IMG/VR virus record: IMGVR_UViG_3300022723_000282
Coordinates: 1-46,449 of that record
Source: a virus
Strand: one strand, 5' to 3'
DNA: 46,449 nt
Shown: one piece after another, positions 30,085 to 35,876 of the stretch
How positions within the stretch are numbered: the first letter of the stretch is position 1
Layout: each line of letters opens with the position of its first letter
The notes under the pieces: model-generated
Database searches by the model: none
Told to the model about the DNA's origin: nothing
The model's input: the letters and a program-made list of their open reading frames with translations, nothing else
Made by a program: the position numbers and the translations under genes

Positions 30085-31244
30085 AGAAGCTAAGCCCCGG
30101 CATTTACCTGCGACAGTACGCCTCTGGGAAGACGTCTATTCAGGTGCAGTTCTCGTACATGGGCGTCCGCTGCCGCGAGACGTTCACCGGTCTGGATCCG
30201 ACGAAGAAGTCGCACGTGAACATCGCCGCACATCGCCTGGGCGCGGTGAAGGACTCCATCCTGAAGGGCACGTTCAAGTATCACGAGCACTTTCCTGAAT
30301 CCCGGCGCGCATCGCTTTTCGGCCACGGGCTGTCCGCGAGGACAGTCCGCGACGTCGGTGATTCATGGCTCGATGACATGAAGCGGTCGAAACCGCACAG
30401 CACCTACTACTCGTACTGGAAGTGCACGAACAACTTCGTGTATCCCGAGCTCGGCAGCCTCCGGGTGCGTGATGTTAGCCCCGAGCATGTGCGCCGAATG
30501 TTCCGAAAGATGGATGTTTCGCTCAAAACCGCTCGCAACTATTCGATCCCGGTGAAGGCTATCTTCGAGCGCGCTGTCGAAGACGGGGATATCGAACGCA
30601 GCCCATTCGAGCGGGTCAACCTGCGGAACCTCATTCCGTACGAGAAGCGCCGCACCGACTACGAAGTAGACCCTTTCAACGAGACCGAGATATCCAAGAT
30701 ACTTGCGGCGGCGGAACAGCACCGGCCGGACTGGCGAAACTACATCGCCCTGGCCGTGTTCACCGGACTGCGTACGTCTGAGCTGTACGCGCTGCGTTGG
30801 AGCGACTGGACCGGCGACATCCTTCATGTGCAGCGCGCCCGCGTGGAGGGCCAGAACAAGATCACCAAGAACGTCACGAGCAACCGCGAGCATCAGCTCT
30901 CTCCGGCCGCGAAAGCCGCGCTCAAGCGTCAGCGCGCGCTGACGGCGTTCAACGATGAGATATTCTGGAATCCGAACACGAAGCGGCCGTTGACGCGCTA
31001 CGAGCCGTCACAGCGAGCCCTGGACTACTGCTGCAAGAAGGCCGGCGTGCGCCGCAGAATCCAGTACCAGACACGCCACACCTACGCGAGCAACATGCTC
31101 AGCCAGGGCGCGAGCCCTCACTTCGTCGCAGCGCAAATGGGCCACAAATCGGTCCTGACGCTGTTTCGCCACTATGGCCGCTGGGTGGAGGGAAGTGCCA
31201 CGCACGTGCCCCTTGCCGGCCTCACGTTTGGAGAAGGTCAATGA
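30066..31244 (+). CDS. int: Tyrosine site-specific integrase
   Basis: A 392-residue phage integrase. Residues 1-75 look like the DUF3596-type arm-binding domain (SPGIYLRQYASGKTSIQVQF). Residues 85-185 form the core-binding domain. The catalytic domain shows R236 in GLRTSELYALRW, R337 in YQTRHTYAS, H360 in MGHKS and nucleophile Y370 in RHYGRW. The usual His of the HxxR box is Tyr334, a variant seen in this integrase branch. A tRNA-Leu-like att core follows 17 bp after the stop. It would insert the phage into a host tRNA-Leu gene. Confidence 0.95.
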   Translation: MGRERLKKLSPGIYLRQYASGKTSIQVQFSYMGVRCRETFTGLDPTKKSHVNIAAHRLGAVKDSILKGTFKYHEHFPESRRASLFGHGLSARTVRDVGDSWLDDMKRSKPHSTYYSYWKCTNNFVYPELGSLRVRDVSPEHVRRMFRKMDVSLKTARNYSIPVKAIFERAVEDGDIERSPFERVNLRNLIPYEKRRTDYEVDPFNETEISKILAAAEQHRPDWRNYIALAVFTGLRTSELYALRWSDWTGDILHVQRARVEGQNKITKNVTSNREHQLSPAAKAALKRQRALTAFNDEIFWNPNTKRPLTRYEPSQRALDYCCKKAGVRRRIQYQTRHTYASNMLSQGASPHFVAAQMGHKSVLTLFRHYGRWVEGSATHVPLAGLTFGEGQ

Positions 31245-31261
31245 AAACGAATACTTATGCA

Positions 31262-31298
31262 GGTAGTGTAGGAGGTTCAAGTCCTCTTCTCGGCACCA
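31262..31298 (+). other. att: Attachment core: 3' end of a tRNA-Leu
   Basis: This stretch matches a tRNA 3' half. The T stem GGAGG/CCTCT flanks loop TTCAAGT (31271-31287), followed by acceptor strand TCTCGGC, then A and CCA ending at 31298. The pattern fits tRNA-Leu. No 5' half is present; the integrase gene lies there instead. This is the usual look of attP or of the phage-side attachment joint. Confidence 0.8.
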
Positions 31299-31310
31299 AA
31301 TCAGCATCAG

Positions 31311-31362
31311 AAAGCCCTTCAGGATTCAGGCGCTTAGCCGCTGAATTGAAGGGCTTTTTTTC
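31311..31362 (+). terminator. Intrinsic terminator after int/att
   Basis: An 11-bp perfect outer stem (AAAGCCCTTCA at 31311-31321 with TGAAGGGCTTT at 31347-31357) encloses a second 6-bp stem. It runs into a T tract at 31355-31361. It would end the early operon transcript and, in a chromosome, the tRNA-Leu transcript. Confidence 0.8.
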
Positions 31363-31423
31363 TGGCCGCCACAACCGTCCTTTCCTGAGCCATTCCCGAA
31401 CCCGGCTCGAAAATGCCACGTGG

Positions 31424-31666
31424 ATGACACGCAGGACGATGCCGGCGCTCGCCGGCGTCCTCGCGATGCTGCTGGTGTCCGCCTGCACGACCTCGGACGG
31501 TTACCGGCGCCAGGCGGCGTACACCCAGGAATCGGCCTGCGAGCGCGATGGCGGCTACATGGTCTACGAGGTGACGGGCAGCCGACTGCCTCGCCGCCAG
31601 GTGCGGCAAGCGGAGTGCTCGACGCATCACGACCAGCAGAAGCGGATAGCGCGCGCAGGTCTGTGA
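31424..31666 (+). CDS. Small lipoprotein
   Basis: An 80-residue protein (75 if ATG 31439 is used) with a lipoprotein signal: hydrophobic ALAGVLAMLLVSAC with the lipobox VSAC. The mature part is about 55 residues, polar with three Cys (SACERDGGY, QAECSTHH). It is probably an outer-membrane lipoprotein, perhaps a lysogenic-conversion gene or a host gene. No clear ribosome-binding site precedes ATG 31424. The hairpin array begins 20 bp after its stop. Confidence 0.55.
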   Translation: MTRRTMPALAGVLAMLLVSACTTSDGYRRQAAYTQESACERDGGYMVYEVTGSRLPRRQVRQAECSTHHDQQKRIARAGL

Positions 31667-31686
31667 GTGGCCGACATTTCAATCTT

Positions 31687-31746
31687 GGGAGCGCGGCGAG
31701 CCAGTGGCCCATCGATAGCCAAAACGCTGACGACCGCCGCGCTCCC
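31687..31746 (+). repeat. Hairpin element E1
   Basis: Sixty bases. Perfect 12-bp arms GGGAGCGCGGCG and CGCCGCGCTCCC enclose a 36-nt core built as AGCCA-N10-GAT-AGCCA-N10-GAC. No T tract follows, so it is not an ordinary terminator. The arms are identical to those of E5, 1.8 kb away, while the N10 parts differ. Confidence 0.9.
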
Positions 31747-31755
31747 TCCTTACAA

Positions 31756-31815
31756 GCCAGTGGGCCGTGCCATGACGAGCCTGACAGCCAACTCGAGGGC
31801 GACCGGCCCACTGGC
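31756..31815 (+). repeat. Hairpin element E2
   Basis: Sixty bases, nine bases after E1. Perfect 12-bp arms GCCAGTGGGCCG and CGGCCCACTGGC surround a 36-nt core TGCCA-N10-GAC-AGCCA-N10-GAC. The arms differ completely from E1 yet remain self-complementary. The CAGTGGG part recurs in E4. Confidence 0.9.
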
Positions 31816-31830
31816 ACCTAACAGAAATAC

Positions 31831-31888
31831 GCCGCCCGCCGAGCCACACGCTAAGCGACAGCCAGATTGAGGCCGACCGGCGGGCGGC
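31831..31888 (+). repeat. Hairpin element E3
   Basis: Fifty-eight bases, 15 bases after E2. Perfect 11-bp arms GCCGCCCGCCG and CGGCGGGCGGC enclose a 36-nt core AGCCA-N10-GAC-AGCCA-N10-GAC. The arms pair with those of E6 in type. Confidence 0.9.
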
Positions 31889-31936
31889 ACCTTCACCACG
31901 AACTCCGATCCGGAGCCATAGCAGAGGAAACAGAAA

Positions 31937-32596
31937 ATGACCGATACACGAATCACAGATCAACTCCGACACGCTGGCGTCGCCGTCGGCAGGGCCCGAC
32001 TGAACTGTCTGGTCGAACATGCCTGGAAGCGCGCAGACGGAAAGATACCGACCGCCATGCGATACCTTGAGATGGCCGTTCGCGAAGACAGGGAAGCCCT
32101 GCTGGCGCTGATCGGTGACACCACAATTCGACGCCGTGTAGAGGTCACAATCCGACAGAAGTCGGATGCCACCAAATTATCAGTGGGTGCGGCGAGCCAG
32201 AGCGTCTTCGACAGCCAGGGAATCGCGGACCGTTTACCCACTGACCCTACACCGCCACGCAGTGTCGCGCCGAAGAAGCCGGCGCCCGCAAGCCGGATAT
32301 CGAAGGTTGCCGCCCGGAGCGTTGCCCGCAGCGTATTCGACGAGCGCGTAATGGCCAACTTCAACAAGACGTACGGCGAGATTACGCAGTACGACTACCT
32401 CAACCTCTGCGTCGTCAGCGGCGTCACGTCGACGCTGAAAAAGCACCTGGACAAGGTCCGCTGGCGCGGCCTGCACGTTCCACTGAAAGACTTCGCCGAT
32501 CCCGCCGTGATAGCGGCGGCCCGTGATGAGGTCGAATCCGTCAAGCAGGCCAGCAGCCAGGCGGTTAAGCGGCGCTCGCTGGAGCAATCGTCATGA
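31937..32596 (+). CDS. Hypothetical protein, first gene of the IS110-like operon
   Basis: A 219-residue basic protein with GAGGAAACAG upstream of ATG 31937. Residues 1-60 are helical (RARLNCLVEHAWKRADGKIP). Residues 82-103 are encoded by hairpin element E4 and read as SQSVFDSQGIADR in their centre. Residues 128-205 are helical and conserved-looking (FDERVMANFNKTYGEITQYD, LCVVSGVTSTLKKHLDKVRW). No domain recognised. Its stop overlaps the next ATG (ATGA), so it is co-translated with the IS110-like protein and probably works with it. Confidence 0.65.
   Translation: MTDTRITDQLRHAGVAVGRARLNCLVEHAWKRADGKIPTAMRYLEMAVREDREALLALIGDTTIRRRVEVTIRQKSDATKLSVGAASQSVFDSQGIADRLPTDPTPPRSVAPKKPAPASRISKVAARSVARSVFDERVMANFNKTYGEITQYDYLNLCVVSGVTSTLKKHLDKVRWRGLHVPLKDFADPAVIAAARDEVESVKQASSQAVKRRSLEQSS
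32180..32244 (+). repeat. Hairpin element E4 (inside coding sequence)
   Basis: Sixty-five bases with the standard 36-nt core at 32195-32230 (AGCCA-N10-GAC-AGCCA-N10-GAC). The arms start TCAGTGGGT and end ACCCACTGA, 9 bp, followed by mismatches and then four more pairs, two of them G-U. The G-U pairs suggest an RNA structure read from the plus strand. Confidence 0.8.
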
Positions 32597-33708
32597 GTGG
32601 GTTCGCGGACAATATCGATAAAATCCGGCTCAACTACCGGCTGGCGAAGTTTGCTGAGAAAGAGCGCTCGGCGCTGGATCAAAAGCTCGTTTCGTTCGGG
32701 CGGATACACCTCACGAACTGGCTGCCCGATATGGACGAGAAGGGGAGGAAGCGACTCAACACCGCAGCCCTGCAGGCCGTGAAAGAGATTCAGAAAGGCA
32801 TCGAGGCAGACCCGGAAAAACTCTCGAAAGTAGCAGCGACGCTGACATCCTCGCTGCACGAGGATCTGGCGCCAATGGTGATTGGCTTGCACCCGGCCCG
32901 GCAGTCGCTCGAGATGGAGCGCAAGCAGAGTCGGAAGCGGGTTGAGAGTTCTGTCAAAAGCCTGCCGGCATGGGAGCGCCTGAAGCACATCAAGGGCTTT
33001 AGCGTATGGCACCTGGGCTGCATCATCGGCGAGTTCGGCGACCTGACAGACGACATTGTTCCGACCGAAGCACGTGAGCCAGGCAAGCGGTACTCCGGCG
33101 TGCGTCGTATCTACAAGCGGTTTGGGCTGGCGCCGGACAGCGCCTATCCTAGAGGTGAGAAGCGCACGGGCGCGATGGTGCCGCGGTCGACCCGGGGTCG
33201 GATCATCGGCATCATATTCGACCCGCTGCTGAAACATCAGTGGGCCGCCGAGCGCGGGCCGAACGGCGAGAAGCTGAAGGAAAGCGAGAAAGGCCGCTCC
33301 GAGAACATCCCGGCCCACCCGACCGGCCCCTACGGCGTCGTGTACGGCGAGACGAAGGCCAGGCAGCTTGCCGCAGGGCGCAGCAACGGGCACGCCTTTG
33401 CGCTCGCCAGGCGGACGATGGTGAAGGCCCTGATTCACGACGTCCACAAGGCATGGCACGGACAGCCATTGACATATCAATTTGAAGGGAGCGCGGCGAG
33501 CCATGTGATGAGCGCCAGCCGGCCTAAATTCGACCGCCGCGCTCCCGACTTTGAACGTAGCCGCCCGACGAGCCATGGTGATGGCGCGAGCCATATTGAA
33601 GCCGACCGGCGGGCGGCTATCCCTCTCATCACCGGGCCTGGTGATGTAGTGGGCTGCAATGCAGACGAGATACGGGATCAATTAGAGAACCTGATTGAGA
33701 CGGGATAG
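32593..33708 (+). CDS. IS110/IS116-type transposase-domain phage protein
   Basis: A 371-residue protein. Residues 1-115 are helical with no RuvC-like DEDD start, so the usual IS110 catalytic half is not obvious. Residues 124-185 match the IS116/IS110/IS902 C-terminal domain in pattern: LPAWERLKHIKGFSVWHLG, IIGEFGDL, then IYKRFGLAP. They are followed by GPYGVVYGETKARQL and RRTMVKALIHDVHKAWHG, as in a phage-borne branch of the family. Residues 299-342 are encoded by hairpin elements E5 and E6. It may bind or rearrange those hairpins. Catalysis is unproven. Confidence 0.65.
   Translation: MSGFADNIDKIRLNYRLAKFAEKERSALDQKLVSFGRIHLTNWLPDMDEKGRKRLNTAALQAVKEIQKGIEADPEKLSKVAATLTSSLHEDLAPMVIGLHPARQSLEMERKQSRKRVESSVKSLPAWERLKHIKGFSVWHLGCIIGEFGDLTDDIVPTEAREPGKRYSGVRRIYKRFGLAPDSAYPRGEKRTGAMVPRSTRGRIIGIIFDPLLKHQWAAERGPNGEKLKESEKGRSENIPAHPTGPYGVVYGETKARQLAAGRSNGHAFALARRTMVKALIHDVHKAWHGQPLTYQFEGSAASHVMSASRPKFDRRAPDFERSRPTSHGDGASHIEADRRAAIPLITGPGDVVGCNADEIRDQLENLIETG
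33487..33546 (+). repeat. Hairpin element E5 (in 3' end of IS110-like gene)
   Basis: Sixty bases. Arms GGGAGCGCGGCG and CGCCGCGCTCCC are identical to E1. The 36-nt core is AGCCA-N10-GCC-AGCCG-N10-GAC. In the reading frame it encodes SHVMSASRPKFDR. Confidence 0.9.
33559..33618 (+). repeat. Hairpin element E6 (in 3' end of IS110-like gene)
   Basis: Sixty bases, 12 after E5. Arms AGCCGCCCGACG and CGGCGGGCGGCT pair at 11 of 12 positions. The core is AGCCA-N10-GCG-AGCCA-N10-GAC and encodes SHGDGASHIEADR. The 3' half is nearly identical to that of E3. Confidence 0.9.
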
Positions 33709-33721
33709 GATCCGGCAGTGA

Positions 33722-34024
33722 TCAGGCCTCGACGAGCTCGCCCGCCCGCACCCAGCCATGCCAGTGCCCGACCGCATGAACGGAGGGTGTCAGTGTGGGT
33801 GAATCCTTGTTTCCGTCCCACTGCCACGCTTCGTCGCCCGTGATCGGGATCCGCGAGAACTCATATTTCATCCTGCGGCCAGTGGGGACCGCCAGCCAGA
33901 TTGCGACGATCTTGTCGTCCGCGTACGAGAAACAGTAATCGCCTGGTCGTTCGATATCGGCCCAGCGGATCCGGCGGCGCATAGGAATGGGGTCATGGCC
34001 GTGGCGCGGCGTTTTCTCAGTCAT
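33722..34024 (-). CDS. DUF6527-like phage protein
   Basis: A 100-residue protein from ATG 34024. It has RRRIRWADIERPGDYCFSYA, then a short beta region and the C-terminal SPTLTPSVHAVGHWHGWVRAGELV. This ending is typical of DUF6527-type phage proteins found near lysis and tail genes. It is the last gene of the right unit's late operon and converges with the IS110-like gene. The function is unknown; the longer frame to 34108 overlaps the next gene. Confidence 0.7.
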   Translation of the reverse strand: MTEKTPRHGHDPIPMRRRIRWADIERPGDYCFSYADDKIVAIWLAVPTGRRMKYEFSRIPITGDEAWQWDGNKDSPTLTPSVHAVGHWHGWVRAGELVEA

Positions 34025-34205
34025 CGGAGTTCCTCGTTTCGACCGAAACGTCGGCGTCGGCCGCAAGCATATCGAGGGTTCGGAGAAGGGATAAGCTGTA
34101 GATTTCAAGCCTTTCCTCGATCGTGCATCGATCGGATGTCGAGGCCTTTTTCAACGCGGTTCGAAGGCGGTCACGCTCTTTGGCGTACCTATTTGGCACA
34201 GTCAC
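34017..34205 (-). CDS. Small helical protein, 62 residues
   Basis: GTG at 34205 overlaps the previous stop (GTGA). The protein is a charged helix (NRYAKERDRLRTALKKASTS, ERLEIYSLSLLRTLDML) and ends VSVETRNSDD, the last part encoded over a perfect TTTCGNNCGAAA palindrome. No domain recognised. It overlaps the DUF6527-like gene by eight bases. Confidence 0.6.
   Translation of the reverse strand: MTVPNRYAKERDRLRTALKKASTSDRCTIEERLEIYSLSLLRTLDMLAADADVSVETRNSDD
34037..34048. repeat. TTTCGNNCGAAA palindrome, exact (centre AC)
   Basis: Extended GTTTCGACCGAAAC, in the last codons of the 62-residue late gene (VSVET), next to the ribosome-binding region of the following gene. Confidence 0.75.
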
Positions 34206-34480
34206 TTCTCATCGAGCTTGGTCTCTATCCGCTTTAGCGTGTCTGTCACGCCTCTTAAGTTCTCGTTGATGACGGCGATTGCTGTGGTATTGACAGTCGT
34301 GGTCGAGCGCTGGCCCTCTGTGCGCGTTTCGAGCATTGCGAGACGCCGGTCATTCTGCTCGATCTGTGCGTGCATCGTTGACAGCATCCACACAAAGACC
34401 GCCGTTTGCAGCACCAGCGAGAAGATGATTGTTACTGGTACACGCTTGTCCAGGTGCCAGTGTTCTTCAACATCGGACAT
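34202..34480 (-). CDS. One-TM lysis-cassette protein (holin/spanin-like)
   Basis: A 92-residue protein with a short cytoplasmic start (SDVEEHWHLDKRVP), one membrane helix (VTIIFSLVLQTAVFVWML) and a C-terminal coiled coil (QIEQNDRRLAMLETRTEG to LRGVTDTLKRIETKL). This layout is common in proteobacterial phage lysis cassettes and is often described as holin-like. It could set lysis timing or act as an inner-membrane spanin. It lies in the lysis gene cluster. Confidence 0.6.
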   Translation of the reverse strand: MSDVEEHWHLDKRVPVTIIFSLVLQTAVFVWMLSTMHAQIEQNDRRLAMLETRTEGQRSTTTVNTTAIAVINENLRGVTDTLKRIETKLDEK

Positions 34481-34519
34481 GGTTGGCTCCCTTTATCCAA
34501 AATCCTATCGTCTTGACGC

Positions 34520-35050
34520 TCACTGGTGCACCGACTTGGCGGCATCGGTAATTCGATCGGCCAGGACCCGAAGCCTGGCGCCCTGAAAGTAGTCACCATG
34601 CCCAGAGCCCGGGGCAGCGTAATGCTGAACACCGGCCTGCAGGAATCCCTTCGTGCCTGCCGAGCCGAACGGATGCAGGAACAAGAACGTGCCCGCCCGC
34701 ACCGCCAGATCATCCGGCGAGAACCAGCACTGCACGCGGCTGGGATGTCGCCACTGAGCGTGTCGAGGCATCGCCGGCGCAATGCAGACAATCAGCGAGT
34801 AGTCGACCAGATGGTGCGCGTGCCAGGACCGAAGACAACCGAAACTGTGCGCGACGAGTATGTCGCCAGGCTCCGAAAAATCCGCAACCAGCTCGCCGTC
34901 CTTCTTGCCGCCGAATCTGGCCGTGAAAACGCTGCGCCAGGGCAGTCGGACGTCAACAGTGTCAAACCCACGGCGGTCCAATTCGGTCAATACCAGGTCG
35001 GTACTGGTCGCGCCGTGCGTCCGGATACCGTTGACGCCGATGACTTTCAT
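34520..35050 (-). CDS. Alpha/beta hydrolase in the lysis cassette
   Basis: A 176-residue hydrolase with the fold's usual elements: strand and loop GVNGIRTHGAT, nucleophile elbow HSFG with Ser69, acidic residues in FSPDD (113-114) and catalytic His151 in GSGHGDYF. There is no signal peptide. Its ATG overlaps the stop of the lipoprotein gene. Lipid or ester substrates are possible, as with phage lysis esterases (LysB-type), although those are known from mycolate-bearing hosts. A moron enzyme acting on host metabolites is the alternative. Confidence 0.75.
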   Translation of the reverse strand: MKVIGVNGIRTHGATSTDLVLTELDRRGFDTVDVRLPWRSVFTARFGGKKDGELVADFSEPGDILVAHSFGCLRSWHAHHLVDYSLIVCIAPAMPRHAQWRHPSRVQCWFSPDDLAVRAGTFLFLHPFGSAGTKGFLQAGVQHYAAPGSGHGDYFQGARLRVLADRITDAAKSVHQ

Positions 35051-35451
35051 ATCATCTGCGCCGCTTCGATGACCCAGTCGGCTACCTTGTCCACGGTCAG
35101 GCGGAGATCCTCGAGAACCGTGTCATCGCCGAAGCGCTCTTTCAGCCGATCCTCGAGTTCCAGCAGCAGGGCATCGACCAACAATCGATCCGCCGCGTCC
35201 AGTTTCGACCAGTCGATCAGCGAGCGGGTCGTGTCGATCAGCGCGTCGATGGTGAGCAGCTCCGCGTCCTGCGCGTAGCGTTTGACCTCGCCCGCGATTT
35301 CCTCGACTCGTTCGGCCTTCGCCTGGTCGTCGTCAACCACCTTGATGGTGGCGTACATTGTCGTCAGTCGGGCCGTACGCTCGTATTCGTTGAGCGTCGA
35401 ACAGCCGACCATCAGCGAAAACAGTGCCAGGTAGATCAGTAAATGTTTCAT
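35047..35451 (-). CDS. Phage lipoprotein
   Basis: A 134-residue protein with signal peptide and lipobox (LIYLALFSLMVGC), then a polar helical body (AKAERVEEIAGEVKRYAQDA, LLLELEDRLKERFGDDTVL). It would be an outer-membrane lipoprotein. Between lysozyme and hydrolase, it could serve as the outer-membrane spanin or block superinfection. It overlaps both neighbours by four bases. Confidence 0.65.
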   Translation of the reverse strand: MKHLLIYLALFSLMVGCSTLNEYERTARLTTMYATIKVVDDDQAKAERVEEIAGEVKRYAQDAELLTIDALIDTTRSLIDWSKLDAADRLLVDALLLELEDRLKERFGDDTVLEDLRLTVDKVADWVIEAAQMI

Positions 35452-35876
35452 TGCGTTTCCTCGCCTCGGATAAGTGCGGATACGCGTCTAGCGCGCTTGG
35501 GGGTCTGGGTGGCCCAGCGGGATGACAAGGCCTCGTCAGCGGCGCTATCACGGTCTCCAGACTCGAGCGCGGCCAGCATCTTTCGGAAATTCAGGACACC
35601 ATTGACGCCGAGCTGGTACGCCATGTTGCCGAGCGCCCGCTGGACGTCGTCAGGAAGATGCACAATCCACGGCCGACGCGCGACCAGCTGGCTCCAGCGC
35701 TCCATGATTTCGTGGCGCAGCCAGTAGTCGGCGACCTTCTCCGGGATGCGGCCGTTCTTTCGCTCGTCGACGAGAAAGCCGTAGCCGAGTGTCCAGAATC
35801 CCAAATGGTCCTGATACGCATGCGGCACCCATCCCTCGTCGGATTTGAGTTCGCGGGAAAGCTGATCAGTATTCAT
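35448..35876 (-). CDS. Endolysin, T4-type lysozyme (GH24)
   Basis: A 142-residue muramidase. The Glu-Asp-Thr triad is E14 (KSDEG), D23 (AYQD) and T29 (FWTLGYG), with the same spacing as in T4 lysozyme. Later helices include VQRALGNMAYQLG. It would cut the glycan strands of peptidoglycan at lysis. No signal-arrest helix is present, so it needs a holin. Its ATG overlaps the stop of the tail-tip gene. Confidence 0.92.
   Translation of the reverse strand: MNTDQLSRELKSDEGWVPHAYQDHLGFWTLGYGFLVDERKNGRIPEKVADYWLRHEIMERWSQLVARRPWIVHLPDDVQRALGNMAYQLGVNGVLNFRKMLAALESGDRDSAADEALSSRWATQTPKRARRVSALIRGEETQ

Noticed and set aside
30503-30516. GTTTCGCTCAAAAC in the integrase gene as a palindrome copy
   Set aside because: The second half-site is wrong at a key base and the arms do not extend. 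It was left out of the site count.
31687-31888. E1-E3 as rho-independent terminators
   Set aside because: No T tract follows any arm on either strand, the loops are 36 nt long, and the loops have fixed anchors. Terminators do not look like this.
32395-33681. Long antisense frame of 428 codons on the minus strand
   Set aside because: It mirrors the IS110-like gene and the end of its partner, has no ribosome-binding site or recognisable domain, and follows from high GC third-position bias.
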